This document shows positions 1 through 8,004 of a stretch of DNA of 42,599 nt, one piece after another. A program made the translations under genes and the position numbers. Each line of letters opens with the position of its first letter. Positions within the stretch are counted from its first letter, which is position 1. The DNA lies in assembly GCF_001639105.2 (NCBI RefSeq), contig NZ_CP028907.1, positions 197,800 through 240,398 on the forward strand, given 5' to 3'. The stretch comes from Azospirillum humicireducens (GTDB taxonomy: Bacteria > Pseudomonadota > Alphaproteobacteria > Azospirillales > Azospirillaceae). The notes under the pieces are model-generated. The model ran no database searches, had not been told where the DNA came from, and worked only from the letters and a program-made list of their open reading frames with translations.

Positions 1-2663
1 GGCAGATCGTCGGCGTCACCCTGCCGGCGGCCGAAAGCGAGTTGGGCGATGCCGGCATGGCGACGCTGGGCAGCGAGCTTGACGGCATCGCCGGCCGCCT
101 GTCCGCCCGCGCCGTCGACCGCATCCAGCAGGAGCATGCGCAGGAGCGCCGCGGCGCCATCTTCGCCTTCCCGTCGCAGCTGGCCTCGCTGAAGGAGCCG
201 CTGCTCGATTTCGTCGCCGCCGCCTTCAAGGCCAACCGCTATGAGCCGGCGCTGCGGCTGCGCGGCGTCTATTTCACCAGCGGCACCCAGGAAGGCACGC
301 AGATCGACCGGCTGATCGGCGGGCTGGCCGAGAGCTTCGGCCTGCCGGCGGCGCCCTTCCGCGGCGGCGCCGTCGCCGCCGGGCAGCAGCGCAGCTATTT
401 CCTCGGCGGGCTGCTGAACGATCTGGTGTTCCGCGAGGCCAATCTGGTCGGCTTCGACCCGTCGGCGGAACGGCGGCGCATCTGGGTTCCGCGCATCGCC
501 TACAGCCTGTTCGGGCTGGTGACGGTCGCCGCCACCGCCGCCTGGGTCGCCAGCTATCTCGGCAATGCCGGGCTGATCGACCGCGAACAGCAGGCGGTCG
601 ATGCCTATCGCCCGAAGGCGGAGGCGCTGGCCGCCGGCACGGTCGCCGACGACGACATCCGCCGGGTGCTGCCGGTGCTGAACGAACTGCGCGCCCTGCC
701 GGCCGGCCACGACACGCAGGCGCTGAAGCAGAGGCTGGCGCTCGATTTCGGGCTCTACCAGGGCGACAAGCTGGAGGATGCCGGCGACGCGCTGTATCGC
801 CGCGCGGTCAACGGGCTGCTGGTGCCGCGCCTGCTGGTGCGGGTGCAGCGCGACCTGCGCGACCGGCTGGTCGCCGATGACGCCCCGGCGGTGGAGGCGC
901 TGCTGCGGCTCTACCTGACGCTGGGCGGCGCCGGGCCGGTCAATGGCGAGGAGGTGAAGGCCTGGACCGTCGGCTGGCTGCGCCGCGTCTCGCCGCCGCC
1001 GGGCGAGGACGAGACCAAGGCGCTGCTCGGCCACATCGATGCCGGGCTGGGCGCCCCCGCCGGCCTGCCGAAGGTCAATCTGGATGCCGAGCTGATCCGC
1101 CAGTCGCGCGAGGTGCTGGCCCGCACGCCGCTGGCCGCCCGCGCCTATGCCGCCATCCGCGACGGCGAGGCTGCGCGCAAGCTGCAGGAATGGCGCCCGA
1201 CCGAACAGGCCGGGCCGGAAGGCGACCGGGTGTTCCGCCGCTCCTCCGGCGCGCGGTTCAGCGACGGCATTCCGGGATTCTACACGCAGCAGGGCTTCAC
1301 CGGCGTGATGCTGCCGGGCCTGCCCGGTGCGGCGCGGTCGGTGCGCGATCTCAGCTGGCTGCTCGGCCCCCCGCGCGGGGAAGAGGCCGGACCGGAGCTG
1401 GAGACGGCGGCGCTGACCCTGTATCTGCGGGATTATGCCGGGCGCTGGGACGCGCTGCTGAACGACATCACCCTGGTGCCGGCGGCCAACCCGAAGGCGC
1501 TGGGCGAGGCGGTCAACATCCTGTCCGGCCGCAGTTCTCCCCTGCAGAAGCTGCTGGCGGCGGTGGCGAACGAGACGACGCTGCAGCGCGTGCCGGAGGC
1601 GCCGGCCGGCGCCTCCCCCGCGGTGGCCGCGGTGGCCGCGGCGGTCGCCGACAGCGGCGTCGCCAAGCTGGTCACCCAGATGGTGGACGACCGCTTCCGT
1701 CCACTGAACGACTTCACCCGCAACAGCGGCAATGCCCGGCTTGAGGAACTTCTGCGCCAGCTGGAGGGCGTGCATGCGGTGCTGGCGCGGCTGTCGCTGG
1801 GCTCCGGCAGCGGGCAGAAGCTGTTCGATCTGGCGGCAAGCGGCGGCGGCGAGGTGTTCCAGAAGCTCGCCGCCGACATGGCCTATTACCCGCAGCCGGT
1901 CCGCCGCTGGACCGAGGAGCTGGTGGAGCAGGGGACGGCGCGGACGCTCAGCGGCGCGCGGTCGCAGATCAACGCCGAATGGCAGAGCACGGTGCTGCCC
2001 TGGTGCCGCCGCGCGCTGGACAACCGCTATCCCTTCGTCAAAGGCGCCTCGGCCGATGTCGGCATGGATGACTTCGCCCGGCTGTTCGCCCCCGGCGGGC
2101 TGATCGACGCCTTCTTCGCCAACCGGCTGCGCCCCTTCGTCGACACGACGAAGGAGCCCTGGCGCTGGCAGCCGTCGGCGGCCGACCTTGGCATTCCGTC
2201 GTCGGTGCTGCCGGCCTTCCAGCATGCGGCTATGATCCGCGACGCCTTCTTCCCCGATGGCGGCCGGGTGCCGTCGCTGCGCTTCGAACTGCGCCCGACC
2301 TATCTCGGCGCCGGGGTGGAGCAGGTGGATCTGGACATCGACGGCCAGCGCATGACCTTCGCCCGCAATGCCACGCTGGCGCAGGGGCTGCAATGGCCGA
2401 AGCCGGGCGGGGCGGGCGATCTGCGCGTCACCTTCACCGGCCAGCCGACCGAACCGCCGGAGATGACCCAGCGCACCGGAAGCTGGGCCTGGTTCCGCAC
2501 GCTGGACGCCAGCCGCGGCCGCAAGGGATCGGTGCCCGACCGCATCCCGTTGAGCTTCGCCGCCGCCGGCAAGTCGGCCAGCTTCGACGTGCGGATGACC
2601 AGTGCGGTCAACCCCTTCTCGATCCGCGATCTCAAGGACTTCCGATGCCCGGACAGCCTGTGA
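1..2663 (+). CDS. tssM: T6SS membrane-complex protein TssM (IcmF family), 5' partial
   Basis: TssM is the inner-membrane and periplasmic stalk of the type VI secretion membrane complex, working with TssL and TssJ. The reading frame is open from base 3, so the gene starts outside the window and only the last ~885 residues are seen. A hallmark IcmF stretch, LRGVYFTSGTQEGTQIDRL, lies about 80 residues after the TTG at base 42. A single membrane segment (IAYSLFGLVTVAATAAWV, bases ~495-550) follows, then a long periplasmic part with the C-terminal beta-rich domain expected for TssM. The N-terminal membrane hairpin and any Walker motif are outside the window. It overlaps the next gene, tagF, so the two are probably translationally coupled. 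The family assignment is secure. Confidence 0.93.
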   Translation, partial: QIVGVTLPAAESELGDAGMATLGSELDGIAGRLSARAVDRIQQEHAQERRGAIFAFPSQLASLKEPLLDFVAAAFKANRYEPALRLRGVYFTSGTQEGTQIDRLIGGLAESFGLPAAPFRGGAVAAGQQRSYFLGGLLNDLVFREANLVGFDPSAERRRIWVPRIAYSLFGLVTVAATAAWVASYLGNAGLIDREQQAVDAYRPKAEALAAGTVADDDIRRVLPVLNELRALPAGHDTQALKQRLALDFGLYQGDKLEDAGDALYRRAVNGLLVPRLLVRVQRDLRDRLVADDAPAVEALLRLYLTLGGAGPVNGEEVKAWTVGWLRRVSPPPGEDETKALLGHIDAGLGAPAGLPKVNLDAELIRQSREVLARTPLAARAYAAIRDGEAARKLQEWRPTEQAGPEGDRVFRRSSGARFSDGIPGFYTQQGFTGVMLPGLPGAARSVRDLSWLLGPPRGEEAGPELETAALTLYLRDYAGRWDALLNDITLVPAANPKALGEAVNILSGRSSPLQKLLAAVANETTLQRVPEAPAGASPAVAAVAAAVADSGVAKLVTQMVDDRFRPLNDFTRNSGNARLEELLRQLEGVHAVLARLSLGSGSGQKLFDLAASGGGEVFQKLAADMAYYPQPVRRWTEELVEQGTARTLSGARSQINAEWQSTVLPWCRRALDNRYPFVKGASADVGMDDFARLFAPGGLIDAFFANRLRPFVDTTKEPWRWQPSAADLGIPSSVLPAFQHAAMIRDAFFPDGGRVPSLRFELRPTYLGAGVEQVDLDIDGQRMTFARNATLAQGLQWPKPGGAGDLRVTFTGQPTEPPEMTQRTGSWAWFRTLDASRGRKGSVPDRIPLSFAAAGKSASFDVRMTSAVNPFSIRDLKDFRCPDSL

Positions 2664-3253
2664 TGGGCCAGCCGGTGATGGGAAACACGGGCTGTTTCGG
2701 GAAGCTGCCGGCGCGGGGCGACTTCCTGCTGCGCGGGCTGCCGCGCGCCTTCGCCGACCCATGGCACGATTGGCTGCTCGACGGGTTGCAGGCCAGCCGC
2801 GCTGCGCTGGGCGGGGGGTGGATGGACCGCTACCTCAATGCGCCGATCTGGCGCTTCACGCTGGAGGCCGGAATCTGCGGGCCGCAGGCGGCGGCCGGGG
2901 TGATGATGCCAAGCGTCGACAAGGCCGGGCGGCAGTTCCCGCTGGCGCTGGTCGCCCTGTTCGCCCCCGGCCGGACCGCCGCCGGAGCCGAAAGCGATGC
3001 CGCATGGTTCGAGGCGGCGGAGGAGTTGGCGCTGTCCGTCCTGACCCACACGCTGGACGTGGAGGCCTTCGTCGGCTCCGTCGCTGCGCTGTCGGTGCCG
3101 CAACAATCGGGTGAGGCGCCTTCCACCGGCGCCCGCTGGTGGACGCTGGGCGGGGAGGGCGTGGCGGAGCAGGGCTTCACCAGCGCCGGCTTGCCGCCTT
3201 CCGCGAACTTCACCCATTTCCTGACCGGCCGTGCCGAGGAGGAGGGGGCGTGA
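2645..3253 (+). CDS. tagF: T6SS-associated protein TagF
   Basis: TagF is a post-translational repressor of type VI secretion that works beside the PpkA/PppA/FHA phosphorylation pathway. The N-terminal signature GCFGKLPARGDFLLRGLP and the following WHDWL and PSVDKAGRQFP blocks are typical. The predicted length of 202 residues is close to that of stand-alone TagF. ATG 2645 is chosen because AAGGA lies 6 bases upstream; ATG 2663, which forms TGATG with the tssM stop, is an in-frame alternative. The gene overlaps tssM by 19 bases and its stop overlaps the vgrG start (TGATG). No PppA-type PP2C phosphatase, its usual partner, is seen in the window. Confidence 0.9.
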   Translation: MPGQPVMGQPVMGNTGCFGKLPARGDFLLRGLPRAFADPWHDWLLDGLQASRAALGGGWMDRYLNAPIWRFTLEAGICGPQAAAGVMMPSVDKAGRQFPLALVALFAPGRTAAGAESDAAWFEAAEELALSVLTHTLDVEAFVGSVAALSVPQQSGEAPSTGARWWTLGGEGVAEQGFTSAGLPPSANFTHFLTGRAEEEGA

Positions 3254-5316
3254 TGCAGTTCACCCAGGACGACCGCATGTTGTCGCTGGAAACTCCGGCC
3301 GGACCCGACGTGCTGCTGGTGGAGCGGGTGCAGGGGCGCGAGGCGCTGTCCAGCCCCTTCCTCTACCGCATCGACGCGCTCGGCCCCATCGAACCGCTGG
3401 CGGCCGAGACCATCGTCGGCAACAGCGTCAACATCGGCTTCCGCCAGTTGGACGGCGAGCGCCACTATGTCAACGGCATCGCGCGCTCGCTCGGCGTCGG
3501 CGTGCCGGTCGGGCGCGACCAGCGCTATTACACCATCGAGGTGGTGCCCTGGCTGTCGCTGCTGTCCTACACCAGCGATTGCCGCATCTTCCACAGCCTG
3601 GGCGGCGGCGGGCCGATGGCGGTGCCGAAGATCGTCGAGACGATCTTCCAGGAATTCGGCTTTTCCAACTTCGAATTCCGCAGCCTGAGCGGCAATTACC
3701 AGCCGCGGGAATACTGCGTCCAGTACAACGAGACCTATTTCGACTTCATCAGCCGGCTGCTGGAAGAAGAGGGCATCTATTACTACTTCGCGCATGAGCG
3801 CGACCGCCACAAGCTGATCCTGTCCGACAGCGCCGCCGGCTATGGCAAGCTGTCGCCGGCCACCTTGCGCTTCAACCCCAGCGGCCAGTATGCCGACCAG
3901 ATCGAGCGGTGGGAGCGGGTCTATTCCATCGCGTCGGGCCGCTGGGCGACCAAGGACTACGATTTCCAGGCGCCGCGCACGGCGCTGGACAGCGGCGAGG
4001 CGTCGGTCGCCAAGGTCCCGGTTTCGACCAAGTACGAGCTGTTCGAATATCCCGGCCGCTATGCCACGCGCGACGCCGGTTCGGCGCTCGCCCGCCGCCG
4101 GATGGAGACGGAGGAGCGCGGGCTGGAGGGGGTGCGCGGTGTCGGCGCCTGCCGCAGCCTGCATCCCGGCATGATCTTCGCCCTGACCGAGCATCCGACA
4201 GCGGCGGAGAACAACCAGCCGGTGGTGGTGGCTGAGCTGGAGTTCGACGCCTGCAACGAGGGCTTCCTGCCCGGCGACAAGCGCAAGGCGTCCTACGGCA
4301 ACAGCTTCCGCGCCTTGCCAGCCAAGGCGGTGGTGCGGCCGGAGCGGCGGACGCCCAAGCCGTCGGTGCGCGGCATCCAGACCGCCTTCGTCGTCGGCCC
4401 GGCGGGGGAGGAGATCTACACCGACAAGTTCGGCCGCATCATGGTGCAGTTCCATTGGGACCGCCGCGGCCGGTCGGACGAGAAAAGCTCCTGCTGGATC
4501 CGGGTGGCGCAGAGCTGGGCCGGGCACCAGTGGGGCATGCAGACGGTGCCGCGCATCGGCATGGAGGTGCTGGTCGATTTCGTCGACGGCGATCCCGACC
4601 GGCCGATGGCGATCGGCGTGGTCAACAACGCCGACGCGCTGCCGACCTACGCCCTGCCCGAACACAAGACGCGCTCCGGCATCAAGACGCGCAGCTCGCC
4701 CGGCGGGCGCGGCTTCAACGAAATCCGGTTCGAGGACAAGGCGGGCAAAGAGCAGATCTTCCTCCATGCACAGCGCGACTACGACCTGCGCATCGGCCAT
4801 GACAGCCGCACCTCGGTGGCGTCGGGCCAGCATGTGAACGTCGCCGGCGGCCTGTGGGAATGGGTGGGCAGGAACCACCACGCCACGGTGGACGGCGACC
4901 ATGTGGAATCCATCGGCGGCGGCGTGTCGCGCACCGTCGGCGTCGACCTGCACGACAAGATCGGCACCAACTATGCGGTCCATGCCGGGGCGAACCTGTG
5001 CCTGGAGGCCGGCGCTTCGCTGACGCTGAAGGTCGGCGGCAACTTCATCACGCTGAGCCCGGCCGGCATCGCCATGAACGGCACCATGGTGCTGATCAAC
5101 AGCGGCGGGGCGGCCAACGGTCTGAGCGCCTCGCCGGCCAAGCCGGACAAGCCGTCGCCGGCCGACAAGGACAAGGGCGGAACGATACCGGCCCCGCCGA
5201 AGGCCAAGCTGCCGCGCCCGGCGCAAAGCCACACCCCGAAGACAGCGGCCCAGGCGATGGTGATGCGCAGCGCCGCCGCGTCCAACACACCGCTGTGCGA
5301 GATCTGCCAGACATGA
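3253..5316 (+). CDS. vgrG: T6SS spike protein VgrG (TssI)
   Basis: VgrG forms the trimeric spike at the tip of the Hcp tube and carries effectors out of the cell. The protein is 687 residues. A gp27-like base (residues 1 to ~370) includes SPFLYRIDAL and the QYNETYFDFISRLLEEEGIYYYF block. A gp5-like OB fold (~395-460) carries VQFHWDRRG, SCWIRVAQSWAG and PRIGMEVLVDFVDGDPDRP. A repetitive beta-helix needle follows (~520-620). The last ~60 residues are Lys/Pro/Ala-rich and end in a short Cys motif (CEIC), with no recognisable toxin domain. AGGAGGAGG precedes ATG 3253. The stop overlaps the next start (ATGA), tying it to the DUF4123 adaptor. Confidence 0.95.
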   Translation: MQFTQDDRMLSLETPAGPDVLLVERVQGREALSSPFLYRIDALGPIEPLAAETIVGNSVNIGFRQLDGERHYVNGIARSLGVGVPVGRDQRYYTIEVVPWLSLLSYTSDCRIFHSLGGGGPMAVPKIVETIFQEFGFSNFEFRSLSGNYQPREYCVQYNETYFDFISRLLEEEGIYYYFAHERDRHKLILSDSAAGYGKLSPATLRFNPSGQYADQIERWERVYSIASGRWATKDYDFQAPRTALDSGEASVAKVPVSTKYELFEYPGRYATRDAGSALARRRMETEERGLEGVRGVGACRSLHPGMIFALTEHPTAAENNQPVVVAELEFDACNEGFLPGDKRKASYGNSFRALPAKAVVRPERRTPKPSVRGIQTAFVVGPAGEEIYTDKFGRIMVQFHWDRRGRSDEKSSCWIRVAQSWAGHQWGMQTVPRIGMEVLVDFVDGDPDRPMAIGVVNNADALPTYALPEHKTRSGIKTRSSPGGRGFNEIRFEDKAGKEQIFLHAQRDYDLRIGHDSRTSVASGQHVNVAGGLWEWVGRNHHATVDGDHVESIGGGVSRTVGVDLHDKIGTNYAVHAGANLCLEAGASLTLKVGGNFITLSPAGIAMNGTMVLINSGGAANGLSASPAKPDKPSPADKDKGGTIPAPPKAKLPRPAQSHTPKTAAQAMVMRSAAASNTPLCEICQT

Positions 5317-5972
5317 CCCCCGGCATGACCCCAGACACGAGCAGGGCGATGACAGAGCTTTCCACGCGCCGCTCCCCGCAGGAGGTGGTCGCGCGCCTTG
5401 CCCATCATCTGTGGCCGCAGGGGGATGACCGAAGGGAAGAGGCGCGCGCGCTCTACATGATCGTCGATGCCGCCCGCGATCCCGGCCTCTATCCCGGCCT
5501 GCTGGCGCGGGAGGAGGAGGCCGACATGCGTTCCCTCTACCAGGGCGACACGGCGAGCGAACTGGCTGAGGTGGCGCCCTATCTTGTCCGGCTGACCCGC
5601 GGCAGCGCCGTCGCCGACTGGCTGGTGGGGGAGGGCTGGGGCCGCGGCTGGGGCATCCTGGTGCAGGCCGACGGCGACATCGACGCGGTGCGCCGCCATT
5701 TCCGCAAATTCACCATCGTCAATGGCGAAGGCGGGGCGGCCTATCTGTTCCGTTTCTACGATCCGGCGGTTCTGGGCAGCTTCCTGCCGATCAGCGACGA
5801 GGCCCAGCGCGCCGCATTGTTCGGCCCCGGCATCCGGTTCATGATGGAGGATGCGGGCGCCGACGCGCTCGTCCTGTTCGAATCGGTGAACGGCGACCTG
5901 CGCCGCGTCGAAATCCCGCTGCGGACCTCTCCGGGCCCCGCATCGGGTGCAGACGCGCCCCGCGTTCGCTGA
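5313..5972 (+). CDS. DUF4123 protein, T6SS effector adaptor (Tap/TEC type)
   Basis: DUF4123 proteins are chaperone-adaptors that load a specific effector onto a cognate VgrG. This 219-residue protein has the family features: ALYMIVDAARDPGLYP near the start, an APYLVRL motif, WGILVQADGDIDAVRRHFRKF in the centre, and FRFYDPAVLGSFLP toward the end. The start overlaps the vgrG stop (ATGA). In-frame ATGs at 5325 and 5349 are alternatives and would give a protein without the odd Met/Thr-rich leader. The next gene is a bare PAAR protein, so the expected adjacent effector gene is missing. The effector could be encoded elsewhere, or be one of the hydrolases at the end of the cluster. Confidence 0.85.
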   Translation: MTPGMTPDTSRAMTELSTRRSPQEVVARLAHHLWPQGDDRREEARALYMIVDAARDPGLYPGLLAREEEADMRSLYQGDTASELAEVAPYLVRLTRGSAVADWLVGEGWGRGWGILVQADGDIDAVRRHFRKFTIVNGEGGAAYLFRFYDPAVLGSFLPISDEAQRAALFGPGIRFMMEDAGADALVLFESVNGDLRRVEIPLRTSPGPASGADAPRVR

Positions 5973-5997
5973 TCCCGAGGCCGGAGGAGACCCGCCC

Positions 5998-6288
5998 ATG
6001 CCACCCGCCGCGCGCCTGACCGACATGCACACCTGCCCGATGACGACCGGTCCGGTCCCGCATGTCGGCGGCCCCATCGTCAGTCCGGGCGTGCCGGCGG
6101 TCCTGATCGAGTTCCTGCCGGCCGCGGTGGTGACGGACATGTGCGTCTGCGTCGGCCCGCCCGACGTGATCGTGAAGGGATCGGCGACGGTGGTCGTCGG
6201 CGGCCGGCCGGCGGCACGGCTGGGCGACCGGACCGCCCATGGCGGCGTGATCGTGACCGGCGCGCCGACGGTGGTGATCGGCGGCTGA
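5998..6288 (+). CDS. PAAR-domain spike-tip protein
   Basis: PAAR proteins sharpen the VgrG spike and bind a metal at the tip. The 96-residue product is only the PAAR domain: PPAARLTDMHTCPM at the start, two glycine-rich repeats (VGGPIVSPGVPAVLI and VKGSATVVVGGRPAARLGD) and RTAHGGVIVTGAPTVVIGG at the end. There is no N- or C-terminal extension, so it is not itself an evolved effector. A strong ribosome site (GGAGGAG at 5983) precedes ATG 5998. It is the fifth gene of the T6SS run, 25 bases after the DUF4123 gene. Confidence 0.93.
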   Translation: MPPAARLTDMHTCPMTTGPVPHVGGPIVSPGVPAVLIEFLPAAVVTDMCVCVGPPDVIVKGSATVVVGGRPAARLGDRTAHGGVIVTGAPTVVIGG

Positions 6289-6332
6289 CCGCCGGGCAAG
6301 AGGGTTCTGGCAGCGGGTTTGGAGAACGTGGA

Positions 6333-7943
6333 ATGCTGAGGCTGAGGATCGTTTCGGACCATCGGGCGTCGCTGGGCGGCAATGCCGAGAAGACGCTGCA
6401 TGGCGGCGACCTCACCGTCGGGCGCGGGGTCGAGAATGGCTGGATCCTTCCCGATCCCGACCTGCTGCTGTCGCGCCAGCACTGCGTCTTCGAGAAGGCC
6501 GGGGCCGGCTACCGTGTGATCGACACCAGCACCAACGGCGTCTTCCTCAACGGGTCCGACCGGCCGCTCGGCCGCAATGTCCCGGCGGATCTCAGGTCGG
6601 GCGACCGCATCCGCGTCGGCCGCTTCATCATCGAGGCGACGGTGGAAACGCTGTCCGCCCCCAGCTTCACCGAGATCTCCGGCGCCTTCCGGCTGGGCGG
6701 GAGGGATGACTCGCCCGATCCCTTCGCCCCGCCCCCGGCCCCGGCCCATGCCGCTGCACCGGACCGGTTCGACGAGCTGTTCGCCGACCCTGCGGTGCGC
6801 CCGTTCGAACACCGGCCGCTGCGGTCGGAAGAGGCGCCCTTCGATGCCTGGACCTCCTCCAGCAGCGGCGCCGCCCCGCGCGAGCGGGCGGAGGACTGGC
6901 GCTTCGGCACGCTGGACGACCATTCCGATCCGCTGCACCAGTCGCTGTCGATCGGCGTCTCGTATCAACCGTCTGCCGCCGCACCGCCGCCGTCGGTTGG
7001 CGGCATCCCCGACGACTGGGACGACGAGCTGTTCGCCCCGCTGAAGCCGGCGGCCTCCGCCGTTCCGGACCCGGTTTTCCCCGCCGTGTCGAAGACGGCA
7101 CAGCCGCTGCCGGAAGACTGGAACATCGACGAGACGCTGCCCGACCCGGCGGCCGACCCGCTGCCGGTGGAGCCGCCGCCGGTCGCCCGGATGGCCGAGC
7201 CGATTCCGCTGCCGGACGACTCCGTCATCGTTCCCCATGCGGCGCCACAGTTCGTACCGCCGCCTCCCGTGCCGGCCGCCGCGCCGGTCGCCGTTCCTGC
7301 CGCTGCGCCCGTCGCCGATGCGGGGGCTGCGGTCGCCGCCTTCTATGAGGGGTTCGGCGCGCCGCTGCCGCCGGAGGGGCTGCCGGATCCGAATGCGATG
7401 ATGCGCGGCCTGGGCGAGGCGCTGCGCGTCAGCCTGGGCGCGCTGCATGGCTCGCTGCGGGCACGCTCCCGCTTCAAGGACGAGTTCCATCTGGAGCAGA
7501 CCAGCTTCCGCCCGGCGGGGGAGAACCCGCTGAAGCGGTGCGAGACGCTGGACGAGGCGGTGTCGGTGCTGGCCAACCCGCGCCTGCGCGGCTTCCTGCC
7601 GATGGCCGATGCGGTGCGCGAGGCGGCGAGCGACGTGCAGGTCCACCACCTCGCCTATGCCGCGGCGCTGCAGACCGCGCTGAAGCAGGTGGTCGCCAAG
7701 TTCGATCCCGGCGCGCTCAGCCAGCGGCTGGAGACGCGGCTGCTCGACAGCATCGTCCCGGCGGCGCGCAAGGCCCGCTATTGGGACCAGTACGAGGCGC
7801 TCTACAAGGATCTGGTGGTCGAGCTGGAAGAGGATTTCGACCGGGTCATCGGCGACGCCATCGCCCGCGAGTACGACCGTTTCGTGCGTGGTGAACTCGG
7901 GGGCGATACCAGCGGTGCTCCGGAGGGCGGAAAGCCGGACTGA
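6333..7943 (+). CDS. tagH: T6SS FHA-domain protein TagH (Fha)
   Basis: This is the forkhead-associated scaffold of the T6SS threonine-phosphorylation switch; it binds phosphothreonine once PpkA is active. The 536-residue protein starts with an FHA domain (~1-105), with the conserved GRGVENGWILPD, LSRQHCVFE and DTSTNGVFLNG blocks. A long Pro/Ala/Asp-rich linker (~125-330) is probably disordered. The C-terminal domain (~345-530) holds AFYEGFG, the LRARSRFKDEFHLEQTSFRP region and NPLKRC, which are typical of T6SS FHA proteins. ATG 6333 has GGAGAA upstream. The kinase gene follows and probably acts on or with this protein. Confidence 0.9.
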   Translation: MLRLRIVSDHRASLGGNAEKTLHGGDLTVGRGVENGWILPDPDLLLSRQHCVFEKAGAGYRVIDTSTNGVFLNGSDRPLGRNVPADLRSGDRIRVGRFIIEATVETLSAPSFTEISGAFRLGGRDDSPDPFAPPPAPAHAAAPDRFDELFADPAVRPFEHRPLRSEEAPFDAWTSSSSGAAPRERAEDWRFGTLDDHSDPLHQSLSIGVSYQPSAAAPPPSVGGIPDDWDDELFAPLKPAASAVPDPVFPAVSKTAQPLPEDWNIDETLPDPAADPLPVEPPPVARMAEPIPLPDDSVIVPHAAPQFVPPPPVPAAAPVAVPAAAPVADAGAAVAAFYEGFGAPLPPEGLPDPNAMMRGLGEALRVSLGALHGSLRARSRFKDEFHLEQTSFRPAGENPLKRCETLDEAVSVLANPRLRGFLPMADAVREAASDVQVHHLAYAAALQTALKQVVAKFDPGALSQRLETRLLDSIVPAARKARYWDQYEALYKDLVVELEEDFDRVIGDAIAREYDRFVRGELGGDTSGAPEGGKPD

Positions 7944-8004
7944 CCCGCCGCCGCTCCACCCTTCGACACCGCCCGCCCCTTCCCGAACCGGACCGCATCC
8001 CGCC

